Shown: in pieces, positions 20,244-31,289 of the stretch
Layout of the letters: every line of letters starts with the position of its first letter
How positions within the stretch are numbered: position 1 is the first letter of the stretch
Origin: Melitaea cinxia
Taxonomy: Eukaryota; Arthropoda; Insecta; Lepidoptera; Nymphalidae
Length of the DNA stretch: 64,000 nt
Reading direction: 5' to 3'
Assembly (NCBI RefSeq): GCF_905220565.1
Contig: NC_059412.1
Span: 15,410,125-15,474,124 of the forward strand
Notes under the pieces: generated by a model
The model's input: the letters and a program-made list of their open reading frames with translations, nothing else
Told to the model about the DNA's origin: nothing
Database searches by the model: none
Position numbers and translations under genes: made by a program

Positions 20244-20417
20244 TTCATTACAGCAAGGGTCATTAATTCAGTTAAAACCTGACCTTACAGGTTTTACAGT
20301 TATACTAAAGAAATAAATTCGGTTTTTAGATTAATTAAGCTTCTTCATACGTATTCTTTTCATAATGGTATACTTTAACGAATAATAAATAATAATTTGT
20401 ATTATCTTTTTGAAACG

Positions 20418-22605
20418 TTACAAATGAGTGTAAGGTTCTTTCTTTAGATAGAAATTCTGTAGACTCCGATAAGTTTCCAATAATATCTGCAACGTAATGA
20501 TTTGATGCTCGAGGTCAATAGAAGTAGGTATGACTACATGTTTAATTTTTGTTCTTAATAGACTTTCGTTATATTCGTCAATTTTAGTATTAAATTTTAA
20601 TAATCTATTATTTAAAGTTTTCAAGCATTTGGAGTATGTGTCGTCATTGCTAACATTACTATCGATAGATGGCGGAGTGGGAATATTAAAATCCTACGGC
20701 AGTTCTAAATCTTCAGGGAGTATAAAGTCATCTGGTAAGTCAAGGTTGTCAGGTGAATCAATAGTTTCAGGAAAGTTTTCAGGTCTATTAAAATCAGCTG
20801 TAGGATTTTGATTATTTTGTTCTTGTACAGGGTTAACTGGATATCTCGAGAGTGCATCTGCGTTTGAAATTCATTTTACCCTTTTTATATTGAATTTCAT
20901 AGCCGTATTCTTCTAATTTTAGACGCCAATGTACTAACCTCGATCCGGGGTTTTTGCTGTTGAAAAGCCAATTCAGAGGCTTATGGTATGTGATTACCGT
21001 AAACCGACTACCAAACAGATAGGGACGGAAGGTCTTTGTGCCATAGAGGATTCCTAAACATTCCTTCTCGGTAACACTGTAATTACATTCTGCCTTATTT
21101 AATGTTCGGGATGCATAAGCGATGGGTCTATCTTTACCCACATCGCCTTGTGACAGAACGGCTGAGATGGCATAATTAGATGCATCACAAGTTAAAAGGA
21201 ACAGTTATGTGAAATCTGGATATATAAGAATCGGAGCTGTGACTAGTTTTTCTTTAAGTTGTTCAAAAGCTAATTGTTGACTATTTGTTCAATTAAAAGG
21301 GACATCTTTCTCGAGGAGATTTGTTAATGATTTAGCATATTTTGAAAATTCTGGAATAAAACGACGATAATAAGAAGCTAGACCAAGAAAAGACTTGATA
21401 TCTTTAGGACATTGCGGCACAGGGAACTGCATGACAGCTTTAATTTTATCAGGGTTAGGTTTAATTCCTTTGTCACTAATTATGTGACCTGAGTATGCGA
21501 CTTCTTTGCGATGAAACTCGCATTTTTCGGGCTGTAGTTTGAGGTTAAAGTTTCTTAATCTTTCGAAAATTAGATATAGTTTCTCGATATGGGAAGACAG
21601 GTCGTGAAAGTAGACAACAATATCATCCAGGTACACAAAACAATGTATACCCTGTAACCCAGATAGGACAGTGTTCGTTGTTCTCTGGAATGTTGCAGGA
21701 GCATTTTTAAGACCAAAGGGCATTCGATTAAATTCGAAATGACCTTGTGGTACACTAAATGCTGTTTTGGGTGCATCTTTAGGGTTCATATCTATTTGAT
21801 GAAACCTGGATGCTAAGTCTAGCGTCGAAAAATATTTACTTTGGCCTAATTGGTCTAATATTTCGCTAATTTGAGGGATTGGATAACTTTCTCCAATCGT
21901 TATATCATTTAGTTTCCTATAGTCTATTACAATCCTCCATTTTCTTTGTCCAGATGAATCTAATTTCTTTGGTACAATCCAAATAGGTGATGACCATGGA
22001 GATTTTGAGGGTCGGATAATGTTTTGGCTTAACATTTTCATTATTTGAGACTTTACTTCTTCCCTATGTACTTCCGGGAATCTATAAGATTTGACACTAA
22101 TCAGTTGCGAAGTTGTTGTTTGAATTTTGTGTTGGATGACTTCTGTTGAGGTCAATTCATCGTCTGGTAAATGGAATATATCGGCATATTGATTACAAAT
22201 TTCTTTTAGTTTATCGATTTCTTCAGTATTTAAGTGTGATGTTTAAAGGAGTTGGAATAATTGTAAGCTTCTTTTAATACTATTAGTTCCTATTTGACCT
22301 TGTCTTCTGTGTCCTAATTCGGTATTATCAATTGGGGATAATGTGAATAATAAATTCGAATTTATATGTATAGGTTCATCTGATACGTTGAGTACTGTTA
22401 GGTTAATTCTGTTGTTATTTTTTAATTTTACTATACAATTAGATAAAAGCAATGAGTCCGAAATGTGTTGGTCAAATATTATCTCTTCTTTCATTTCAGG
22501 ATTTTTAACACAGCATTCAATTACTGTTTCTGTTCGAGGCATAATAGTATAGGAAGGTTCATTAAATGATAATTTAATATTACTATCTTTTATTTCAAGG
22601 GACAT
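20418..22605 (-). pseudogene. Gypsy pol: RT and RNase H, integrase lost
   Basis: Reading leftward: a protease-RT linker (22605-22243); RT at 22155-21289 with WSSPIWIVPKK, RIVIDYRKLN, FSTLDLAS, GLKNAPATFQR and the catalytic YLDD (FVYLDDIVVYF), then SFLGLASYYRRFIPEFSK; RNase H at 21141-20833 with RPIAYASRTLNKAE, YSVTEKECLGI and HKPLNWLF. After the ADALS-like end of RNase H an acidic, Pro-rich stretch and a helical segment (20624-20418) follow, and integrase motifs are not found. Frame changes occur near 22243, 21289, 21141 and 20840. A serine-to-arginine-type change is seen in LDLASRFHQID, where the family has LDLASGFHQI. The gene is dead. Confidence 0.85.
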
Positions 22606-23368
22606 AATAATAATAATAATAAATACTCTTTATTGTACACCACAAAGAAACATTACAAAAAAAGTGATACATGAAAAGAAAGATGTACAAAGGCGGTCTT
22701 ATCGCTAAGAGCGATTTCTTCCAGACAACCTTTGGGCATAGGACATAGCGAAGAAAAAGAGAAGCGGGAGGGAAGTGTACAAACAGTTGATAAAGAATTG
22801 GCGTATAGTTAACAAGCAGTATGATATTAACAGAAGTAAGTATACATATACACATACATATACACATAATATACATACACATACATATATACAAATAAAT
22901 ATATACATATATACTACATAAACAAATACTACATAATATATATATTTATGAAGCTGATAATGATAATTATGAGGTATTTAGTGACAAAAAATGCGCCTTT
23001 AGATATTTTTTAAAACAAGCAAGAGATTGAGCTTTTCTTATAGAGAGAGGAAGAGAGTTCCAAAGTTGTACAGCTTTAACAGAAAAGGAGTTTGAATAAA
23101 AGGAAGTAGTATGAGAAGGAGTTTTTAGTGTTAAGGTTGAAGATGACCTGAGGGAACGTTCATGAGTGTCACAGAGAAACTCAAAGCGATTTTTTAGATA
23201 AAGCGGTGTATCTGGATGGAAAAGTACACAATATAGTAAAGAAAGGATGTGAGTATTCCTGCGAAAGCGGATAGGGAGCCACTTGAGTTGATTGCGAAAA
23301 TCGGAGACATGGTCATATTTGCGAAGACCAAATATGAACCGTATGCAGAGATAGGGACTTTGAGTCAT
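22606..23368 (-). mobile_element. 5'-truncated CR1/jockey-like LINE inserted in gypsy pol
   Basis: The gypsy frame is interrupted between the protease and the linker. The insert holds, on the minus strand, the last 133 codons of a LINE reverse transcriptase protein (23368-22967) with CIRFIFGLRKYDHVSDFR, LKWLPIRFRRNTHIL and VQLWNSLPLSIRKAQS, followed by a 3' UTR of about 350 bp. It ends in (TTA)n at 22622-22606. A 3' microsatellite instead of poly(A) and this C-terminal block are typical of the CR1/jockey-related group. It is strongly 5'-truncated. No long target-site duplication is evident. Confidence 0.7.
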
Positions 23369-23439
23369 AATTGAATTTATGTATTATTTGTAAGTCTTGA
23401 GAGAATTATAATTGTAAATTAAGGTAACCTAAACTTTTT

Positions 23440-24484
23440 ATTGCGTTATCACCCTTTGAGTCTATACCTTTTACCTTGACACTGGTATCGCATAGCTGTG
23501 TTGGATTGGTTATGCAATCATTTTTTAAGATGCAAAGGGATGCTCCAGAGTCTACGAGAAAGGCAAGTGGATTTTTATTGGCAGATGTTTGGACTACGAC
23601 GTAAGGTAAATACTTTCTCTTGGTATTAATTTCATAGATTTGTTCAATTTTTTTACAAGGAAGACCGCCAGTTTGGGGCTGAGTACCCTATCCATGGCTC
23701 TGTTTGAAGGAAAGACCGTGAGTTTGGGGCTGGTTACCCTGTCCATTGGTCTTTGATTTAGCGTGAGTATCGACTTTGGTAGGAAGAGACTGACCCGTGT
23801 GATACTTATACGGGGCAGTAATTAGTTTAAATTCTTATCCGTTTCATTTTCACCTTCAATTTCGTCATTCTCTGCATAATTTATGTGGGGACCTGGTTTA
23901 TAATTATTCGGTTTTGAAGTTGATTGGTATGGTGTAAATGTTCTAGTAGGTCCATTCGAATATTTTTTATTATTGTATTCGCGGAGCCTACAGTTATCTA
24001 AGGTATGACCGATTTTCTTACAATATCTACAAAACGGCGCTTCTTTAGAAGAGGCATATTGATTTTTGTCATTATTATAATTATATTTTGATCGGGTCTG
24101 TCATTAAAGTCGTTTCTTTTGGGGATTGTTTCATTAGATTTTTGTTTGAAATTGTTACGAAAAGAGAACTGTTGGATTTTCTCCTCTGAAATGGCACAGT
24201 TTATAGCATCATTTAGATTCTTAGGGTCTCTACACCTTACAAGGTTGGAAATTCGGGGATGTAAACCTGGTGTGAAAGTATGAAGGGCGAGGTCCTCCAT
24301 AGCTGCTAACCTACCCGCTAGCTCCATTTTCTTAGAATTAGAAACTGTGACCTCTGTTAATAATTTCTGTAAGCAAGTTTCTACCCAAAGGGAAAACTGG
24401 CTAACAGTTTCTAGATTGCCTTGTTTACAGTCTTGTAATTCTGTGAGAAGGTGGGCGTAATGTTTACGCTCACCGAATTGGGTT
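23440..24484 (-). pseudogene. Gypsy gag 3' part and protease
   Basis: From the piggyBac junction (24485-24488) leftward the gag frame continues with a TELQ...VSQFSLWVETCLQKL helical region and MELAGRLAAMEDLALHTF. An RNA-binding CCHC knuckle follows near 24035-23990 (CRYCKKIGHTLDNC). Further left, about 23590-23550, is the aspartic protease motif LVDSGAS. Frame changes separate the blocks. The gag N-terminal half lies on the far side of the piggyBac insert. Confidence 0.75.
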
Positions 24485-24619
24485 TTAACCCGTCAATTCC
24501 CAAGCTTAACGAAAAATGGATAAGTATTATTTTTTTTGCGTTAATTGACGTGTTTAGATATTTAAAACATAATTAATAACAAAAATAAAATTTTCATCCC
24601 TTTTTTTTTTAAAAGGGAT

Positions 24620-24639
24620 GTGTCACCTGGAGGTGACAC
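24620..24639. repeat. Subterminal palindrome of piggyBac, left
   Basis: GTGTCACCTGGAGGTGACAC, a 9-bp inverted repeat around GG, about 130 bp from the left end. Related copies are at 29472-29491 and 29827-29844. Confidence 0.85.
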
Positions 24640-26289
24640 TGGGCGTACTTTATACCTTTACCGTAATTTGGGTAGTTAAATGAATATGACTTATTTTTTC
24701 TGCAGTTTTATTATGGGTAAAAGAAACATGAAAATAATAATAAATGTAGTGCGTGTAATTGTAAATGTTTGTTTGTATGTAGTTAATATGTTTAGATGTA
24801 AAGTGTGTTCTTTATTTTTTACTTATTATGGAACTTATACCAGCACTTTAGATGTAAACCGACATTACACTTCGAACACATTTTTCTGGTACGTTGATGG
24901 CATGGTCCACAACGGCGCTGTGAGCAATCCACCTCCCCATGATCCGCTGAAGTTCCTGATAATCTGGTATCGAGTGAAACCCTTGATTCAAGAGGTACTC
25001 CGCATTTTGTGTCTTTTGTTGGGGGTTTGCCGTATTTTTGTAGATAGGATGTCACGTCAGCTCTACGAAACTCGCAGTAGGTCCAGTTAGTGTTACGCTT
25101 TCTATGCATCAGCCAAGCATTTTGACATGATGCATCCAGTCCAAAAGCGAACAGTGGAAACCACCATTTCTTTCCTCGTTAACCTATCCTCATAGAATCG
25201 ACATTCTCATCGAAGCGATCTACACCACCCATGTATTGGATTGTTGATGGGCAGTCAACTTGAATTTTTCTTCTTTTTTTATTGACTACACCAATCCGGT
25301 CCACTTTTGTTATTGGTAATAGTCCGTGACAATTGGAGGCTACATTCACGACACTATTGTCATGCTACTTAGCGACAATGATTTCTTTGAGACCTTGTAA
25401 ATCAGCTCACCCCTAGGCTTCTTTTTTTATCTCCTTGGCGTTCATAAGGTCACAGTTTTCCAGGCGGTTTTCCCTAATAGTTCCAGTCCCTCCAATATTA
25501 TTTTTATCTAAATATTTCAGCAAAGGGAAGCCAGTGAAAAAATTGTCGAAATACAGGTTGTATGGACCAAGATTTTGTGGTAGCCTGGAGTGCAATTCTA
25601 AAATGACAGCAGCACCTAAACCATAATCAGGTTGTAGTTTCAGATTCGGGCCAGTTGAATCTTGATAAAGTTCGCAGTTGACAAGGTACCCATGCCGTGT
25701 GGCCGCTGACCAAAGTTTATAGCCAAAGCGGATGGGCTTCCCGTGGATGTGCTGTTTGGTACCATGTCTCCCAAAATACGGCACAATAGTTTCGTCAATC
25801 GAAATATGTGTTGATCGTGCTTTAGAGAAATGTGCGGTAAAATTATAAGTGAGCATATCAAAATATTTGCGAACCTTAGCAAATTTATCATTTTCTGGTA
25901 AAGCTGTACTATCACATAAATGTAGATATTGTTGTATTTCGAAAAATCGATTGCCCCTCATGCTCGAAGATACCAATTCATTATGGGTGTCTTCCCTTTT
26001 CTCCCATAACATCCGCATATATTTGGGCGACAAATAACCAGTCAGTAACAATATTGCTATATAAACCCTAATTTCTTCAGGAGTGACATTCAAGGTGTGG
26101 TTTCTTTGTAAAGCATAGGAATTGCTCATATCTGATATATACTTTATTACGTCTTCAGTAACTAATAACTCAAAACAATCGGTGGCACACAGTTCCTCAT
26201 CGATGATGTTATGAACATCTTCCTCGCCGTCGCCTTTTCCACAAGGAGTAAAATGTGTTGCATTATTTGTCCATTTTGCTATCGTAAAT

Positions 26290-26533
26290 TGTAGCGTCCT
26301 TGACTGACTCTACACACTTTTTACTTGTTAATATGAAATAAACCCGAATCACAATTAATTAAATAAATTAATTTATTGATCCTTGATAATGATCAAATGA
26401 CCCGGTGTGCGAGCACGCGCAATCGCCTTGATAGATCGAAACGTACTGAATAATTATTATATTAATAACCAATTTATTTAATAAATTCGCTGATTCGCAA
26501 ATAGGTTAATTAATGTACGACTTGGTTCGTACA
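26290..26533 (-). repeat. BEL/Pao 3' LTR
   Basis: On the minus strand it starts TGTACGAACCAAG and ends GGACGCTACA, thus TG...CA. It is preceded, on the minus strand, by a purine-rich GTGTGGGAGCA as a plausible polypurine tract. Confidence 0.9.
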
Positions 26534-26850
26534 TGCTCCCACACCGAAAAGTTGAAAAGTTAGTAGTGATGAGATGATGATATAAGGTGATTCCAATTTG
26601 TTCTTAAACTACACTTGTTAGTAAGAAAAATACAAACTAATGATCTAAATAGAATTAAATTTAACACTATCGTCACCGAGCGGAAGGTCGGTGACGTAAA
26701 TTTGTACCGCGGAACACCACTAACGCACTTATTACTCGCACTACACACACACTGCTGGTTAATAACCGTTGTGGAGGAGGGCGGCCGCCGCCGAGCTGCC
26801 GCCGGCCGCGGGGTGGCCAGCGTCGGCCGCTCCGTGCGCTCCGCCGCCGC

Positions 26851-28454
26851 CTACGCCGACCGCCTGCGGAGGATCTTGCGCGATCCCCAAATAGCAATCC
26901 CGACGGTAGCCACGGCAACGATGATGTAGGTTGCCGTATAATGATGAATGTCGTGGCTGCTAACGCTGTCATACAACGGAACAGTCTGCTTCATCTCTTC
27001 GATCTGCTCCTGCAGCTGCATTAGCCGCTTCGAATGCTCGCTGACGTCGTCTTTGTCGCTTGCGTTAGTAGCACCGAGGGTCGGAACCGATAAAAGTAGT
27101 TTATCGGAGATAACTTTGGAGCAATAATTTCGGCTTGAAGTGCAAAGTACTCATTTCTTGTTTATGAGTATACACAGTGAAGTCCTTGAACTTCAGTATA
27201 CATCCGTCATTTATTGTCAATAAGCCAGAATACAATAACGGTAACGATGAAACTTGATCGTCGCATAGTATTTTTACGTTCTGTTGTTTACAATAAAAAT
27301 AAAAGTAAGTAATCACTTGATTTAATTCATGCCACTGTGATAGGCACGGTTCCCCATAAATCCTGCATCTTCCGGTGGCTACATCCCTTTCACAAAGACT
27401 TTCATCGTCCTTCAGGGTGTACACCGGAGACCCGGTCTTACATAAAAGAGTGCCTGACTCTTGTTGTAGACACGATTTTAACTCACTTTCAGTTATAGGC
27501 AACAGAGCCTCTTTCTGTAAATTAATAGCTAGGAAACTAGATACTGGTTTTATATGAATCATGATGTTATTATTTACTAAACGTGGTACGGCGATGATTT
27601 TATGAATTTCGTAGGTATCTCGGTGAACTTGAGGTATTTTAGTTTCAAATAATAGGTAGTTTGTTGACATTCTAGCTTTTACCTTTAATAAATGATAAAT
27701 ATTAGGTAAACTTATGTTCTCAAAAGGTAGTGATAAGTCTTTCGATAATTTAGTTGAAATTGTGGTTAGTTCTTGGCGTAGTTGATCAGGTGTCAGGAGG
27801 TGTAAGCTGAGCTGGCCGTTATAAATGTTAGTCATAGTGTCTAGTAGGATATTCTGTATGTCCTTGAGATGAGATAATATGTTGTTGGCTATTATTGCGG
27901 AGAGAATAAAGTCGTTATTTATAAAGCTTTCCTTTTTGACGGCGTATAATTGTTGTTCTACTTGATTTAATCGTTGGTTGATGAGCTTGTGTTGCTTGTT
28001 CATAACGTTCTCCGTGCGTTTCAATACATTTAACTCGGCTTCAACAATTGAGGTCTGGTTCTTCCAGAGTGTGGCGAGATGCTCTTGATTGTGCTTGATG
28101 AGTTGAATGTCTTGCTCATATTTTTCAGCGAAATTACTATCCAAAATTCCGAATAAAGAGTTTGCTAAATTACCTACTCCGTTTATTATTCCTCGTCGCG
28201 TGCGCACAGTATGCTTATTCATCATAACATTATTATAATGATTTAATTGTTCATAACCGTGATGTAATTGTAATGATGATGATGATCGCTGCACATTGTG
28301 AATGCTCTTGTTCACTATTACAAATGTTTTGTAAATAATCTAAGTACTTGCTTAATGTTAATGAGCCCTCCCAGTAGGGATTCATGTCGTAGTAGACGAC
28401 TAGGCGCCACTCGTCTTTGATTAGAGACATTTTTGTTATCTTGTCGAAGTACAA
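26851..28454 (-). pseudogene. Envelope (F-like) gene of the BEL/Pao element, frameshifted
   Basis: A likely signal-like hydrophobic stretch at about 28530-28480 precedes it. 28454-28251 gives the N-terminal subunit (about 65 residues). A frame change near 28310 leads into the 404-codon frame 28315-27101, which contains a furin-type basic site RTRR followed by a Gly/Ala/Leu-rich fusion-peptide-like segment and a long helical region. Several cysteines near 27500-27250 follow. A further frame change near 27110 leads to the last 85 residues with a heptad-rich helix, a hydrophobic segment (about 26925-26885) that could span the membrane, a basic tail, and a stop at 26853-26851. Layout matches baculovirus-F-like envelope proteins captured by insect LTR elements. 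At least two to three breaks make it non-functional. Confidence 0.75.
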
Positions 28455-28457
28455 ACT

Positions 28458-28895
28458 TTAATTATTTCTAAGCGGCGTAATATTAAACGAGCCTTCTGAT
28501 CTTGATATAAATGTCATTATAAAAAATAAAATTTTAAGCACCAGTTTCGAAAAGCTATAGGTATTTTTCTTGCTTGTTTTGGTAACGTGATATACTTGCT
28601 TAACGTCATCTTGGTTTACATTTGATTTTTGTTCATTAACTGGTAATATTGACAGTTTAACGACCGGGCGTTTCATAAGGCCGTTTTTTGTTTTTAGGGT
28701 AACAACCCTTACGTAACCGTCGTTTCCAGGGTGTAGCTGCAGGACGCGGTCGAGTAGCCACCTCCCGGCCGGCAAGTTAGTGTCTTGAATGAGCACTATG
28801 TCGTTGATCCTGATATTCTCTTGTGGTAGCCTCCACTTGCTGCGGACTGATAGTTGCGTAAGATATTCTAAGCGCCATCCGGCTCGAAGGACCAT
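28458..28895 (-). pseudogene. C-terminal integrase region (DUF5641 type) of BEL/Pao
   Basis: 145 codons. The first part carries WRLEYLTQL, WRLPQENIRINDIVLIQ, RWLLDRVLQLHPGNDGYVRV and KRPVVKLSILP, the hallmark of the C-terminal integrase extension in BEL/Pao pol proteins. The last about 35 residues are hydrophobic and belong to the env leader, read in the same frame here. The catalytic integrase core is missing: the deletion joins the primer-binding-site region to this segment. It cannot act as an integrase. Confidence 0.85.
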
Positions 28896-28902
28896 AAAAG
28901 GA

Positions 28903-29146
28903 TGTAGCGTCCTTGATTGACTCTACACACTTTTTACTTGTTAATATGAAATAAACCCGAATCACAATTAATTAAATAAATTAATTTATTGATCCTTGAT
29001 AATGATCAAATGACCCGGTGTGCGAGCACGCGCAATCGCCTTGATAGATCGAAACGTATTGAATAATTATTATATTAATAACCAATTTATTTAATAAATT
29101 CTCTGATTCGCAAATAGGTTAATTAATGTACGACTTGGTTCGTACA
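28903..29146 (-). repeat. BEL/Pao 5' LTR
   Basis: Copy of the LTR at 26290-26533 with about three substitutions. The LTR interrupts the piggyBac transposase frame after a Lys-rich stretch. Confidence 0.9.
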
Positions 29147-29471
29147 TAAATTCTTTTTTCTTTTTTTTCTTTGGAGCCGGTTCCTGATTTCCAACCCGTT
29201 CATCTTCAATGTTTGTATTGGTAGGTCTAGCCTGTATTTCTACTTCTGACCGTAACATTCTACTCGGAAGGTGAAGGAAATTAGCTTCATTTTCGTCCCC
29301 ACTCTCTTCATCAGTAAAGACCCCATCTCCAGGCGGAAATAAAATGATGTCACCATCTAAGCCATCTTCACTTTCTAATGTATCAAGTATTTCATTCAAC
29401 GTCAACCTAAAAGAAAAAAATAAGATGTTATGAACGCAACCAAAACAGTAATTTTGTAGTAATAATGCCCA

Positions 29472-29491
29472 GTGTCACCTGCAGGTGACAC
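29472..29491. repeat. Perfect palindrome of piggyBac, internal right
   Basis: GTGTCACCTGCAGGTGACAC is perfectly palindromic (22 bp with flanking A and T). It lies upstream of the transposase start at 29405, so it could be both a transposase site and a promoter element. Confidence 0.85.
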
Positions 29492-29826
29492 TTAAGAATT
29501 TGGCCGAGATTATTAGTACAAAAGCTACTGATTTTTGCAATACTATTATATAGATTACATGTTACATTCCATAACAACAATTCGCAAAAATAATTTTCAC
29601 AGTACTTACCCTTTATTCATTTTTACAGCAATAAAAAGTTACAAAACCGCTCTCACGCACAAAATTTTCTTAACCGTTTGAAACATTTGAATAATTTGAC
29701 GGGTGACGCATGAATCAGAGTTGCCAAAAAATTATATAAATAACTACTAACTGTTGATTTTATCGTGATAATAATATTTTTACTTATTTTTTAATTTTAT
29801 GCGTTAAAAAAAAAAACTTCAATCTC

Positions 29827-29844
29827 TGTCACCTAGAGGTGACA
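29827..29844. repeat. Subterminal palindrome of piggyBac, right end
   Basis: TGTCACCTAGAGGTGACA, 16 bp inside the right end of the element. Confidence 0.85.
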
Positions 29845-29863
29845 CTGGGAATTCACGAGTTAA

Positions 29864-30146
29864 GAAATTCTTTTAAAGATGCCCAGGAATCGAAGTCTAT
29901 TATGGAACAAGCTGTCTCAGCTTTACCCTCTAATTGACTGAGGATGTATTTTAGGATTAAATCTTCCTGTCGTGAAGATGCCAAGGCGATTGCGCTGTCG
30001 CAATTCCTTAAAAAGGCAGTAAGTTTATCTCGGTCACCGGTAAAAGGTTTTATAAATTTTAATATTGTATTTAATGGGATTTCTTCTTCTTCAACTCGAG
30101 TCTCTCTTAATTCCTTTTTGGAATCTGATTTCGACATTTTGAACAA
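29864..30146 (-). pseudogene. Gypsy gag, N-terminal half
   Basis: The ATG at 30146-30144 (or 30137) opens about 94 codons: a charged start (KSDSKKELRETRVEEEEIP) and then KFIKPFTGDRDKLTAFLRNCD...DSWASLKEFL, typical of gypsy-type gag. At the TTAA the frame passes into piggyBac and, after it, resumes at 24484. It forms the capsid precursor; here it is only a fragment. Confidence 0.75.
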
Positions 30147-30149
30147 AAT

Positions 30150-30833
30150 TAAATAGAATCTAAAAAATATTTATATGAAAAATAAAATTAAAAGTAGACG
30201 ATATCTGTAAACAGGAGTAGTATAGTATTCTAAGGTATTATAATACAAATGAAATCAATACGTTACGGATGCGATAATAGTTATGAGAAATAATTGATTA
30301 GAATGACTGCGTTGAATTATATTGAATTACAATTAGGTTTCAATTTAATAAATATTAACAAATTAAATTATGAAATGCCTTAATACTTCTATAAACATGT
30401 TAATTATGACTACACATATAAAAGGTTTTTTCACTGGAAATTGTTCACGATAATTTCTGGATAAATAAAATGAAATAGTTCGACTCACAGGAATAGTTTC
30501 ACACACTTCATCTTTGATTTGACTGTTTAACAGCTGGACTCGGTGTCAGGATGCCGTCGGGATGTCACGTTGGTTAGGTCGGTGCTGGATACAGAGCTGT
30601 GTCAGGCGTGTATGCCTCAACAGCTAGATACCGCTTGCTGCACAATGGACTCTCTCCGTGACTCAGCATACCGGGATTTTTCCGGTTTAGAATGGTCAAT
30701 GCTATGACTTTGGGTTGAGTTCGGGTCGGGAACTTCTGGATTTAGACACTCACTCACTAGCACGTTCTCCGGAGTTAAAGGTGCTGATGAAGCACTTACT
30801 CATTAACCCCTACAGTACAGGGATGTAACAGAT
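30150..30833 (-). repeat. Gypsy 5' LTR and leader
   Basis: The LTR starts at about 30833 (minus-strand TGTTACATCCC). Its inner boundary and the primer binding site could not be fixed, because the 3' LTR is truncated and gives no second copy to compare. Gag begins at 30146. Confidence 0.55.
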
Positions 30834-31289
30834 CGTCACTCATAGGGAAAGAGGCCCAGTTGTGGGATATTACAGGCTAAAGCAGAATTAATGTTAGAAA
30901 CAATTTATGCTCATTGCAATATTGTTATCGAGTGTAACGTTAAAGTTATTGATAAAGGTGTTGTACAATTAAAGTAATTGCTTTGTATGCGACTAGCTGT
31001 GCTCTGCGAGTTCACCTGCGTTAGTTCATTCACTCGGTATATGGGCTATTCAACACGAATTATTTTTCAGTACCTACTTCCTGAGATTAGGGCGTTAAAA
31101 AAAACAAACAAAGAAAAGCTCTATAATTATAAAAATCCCATTTATTTACAATGTGTATTTCAACAAGTGACATCTAATTTAACTTAAAAATACATTTACA
31201 ATTTTTGGTATTCATTTTGGTTTGTATATGATTGACAATTTCTTTGACCGTCGTCAGGACGCACAACAGAAGTCTTCGTCACTCATCAT
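30834..31289. other. AT-rich flank, nothing recognised
   Basis: Only short non-homologous frames are present. Confidence 0.4.

Larger units (their letters stand above)
26290..29146 (-). mobile_element. BEL/Pao LTR retrotransposon with env, internally deleted, inserted in piggyBac
   Basis: Two 244-bp LTRs (26290-26533 and 28903-29146) enclose about 2.4 kb. The target-site duplication is TAAAT (26285-26289 and 29147-29151), as expected for a 5-bp-duplicating integrase. On the minus strand the internal part starts with a primer-binding-site-like TGGTCCTTCGAGCCGG (28894-28879), goes almost at once into the C-terminal integrase region, then env. Gag, protease, RT, RNase H and the integrase core are deleted. 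The LTRs differ at about 3 of 244 positions, so insertion is relatively recent. Confidence 0.9.
24819..29405 (-). pseudogene. piggyBac transposase, split by BEL/Pao and damaged
   Basis: The start is ATG at 29405 (MTLNEILDTLESEDGL, acidic N-terminus). The frame runs to the BEL/Pao insert (29146), resumes at 26289 and continues through the DDE domain (25413-26129 and beyond) to the Cys-rich C-terminus (24900-24819). Catalytic residues seen are Asp in HISIDETIVPYFG, Asp in LYFDNFFTG and the later Asp of the HDNSVVNVASN block. The C-terminal zinc-binding region has CGPC...MCSKCNVGLHLKCW. Damage: the insertion itself, in-frame stops just after IKKEA (about 25412) and before HDNSVV (about 25365, TAG at the usual Trp), and frame uncertainty near 25109. 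The enzyme would cut at TTAA; this copy cannot. Confidence 0.88.
24489..29859 (-). mobile_element. piggyBac-family DNA transposon inserted in gypsy gag
   Basis: Both ends abut TTAA (24485-24488 and 29860-29863), the invariable piggyBac target duplication, and the gypsy gag frame resumes on either side. Terminal inverted repeats read CCCGTCAATTCCCA on the left and CTCGTGAATTCCCA on the right (12 of 14 match). Without the BEL/Pao insert the element is about 2.5 kb, normal for the family. It carries one transposase gene on the minus strand and several copies of a GGTGACAC palindrome near the ends. Confidence 0.92.
19796..30833 (-). mobile_element. Ty3/gypsy LTR retrotransposon with env remnant, host of nested insertions
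   Basis: On the minus strand the order is 5' LTR (from 30833), gag (30146-29864 and 24484-23990), protease (about 23590-23440), linker, RT, RNase H, env tail and 3' LTR start (19865). About 70 bp at 19796-19865 match 30763-30833; both begin TGTTACAT on the minus strand. A run of 13 G on that strand (19867-19879) stands just before the 3' LTR as a polypurine tract. It is interrupted by a LINE (22606-23368) and a piggyBac element (24489-29859). After subtracting these, about 4.9 kb remain. The integrase is missing between 20243 and 20830 and most of env is gone, so the element is defective. Domain order with a C-terminal membrane protein suggests an errantivirus-like lineage. Confidence 0.85.

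Noticed and set aside
26615..26929. + strand frame with Ala/Arg run
   Set aside because: Antisense of the envelope end and of the adjacent GC-rich non-coding part in the BEL/Pao element.
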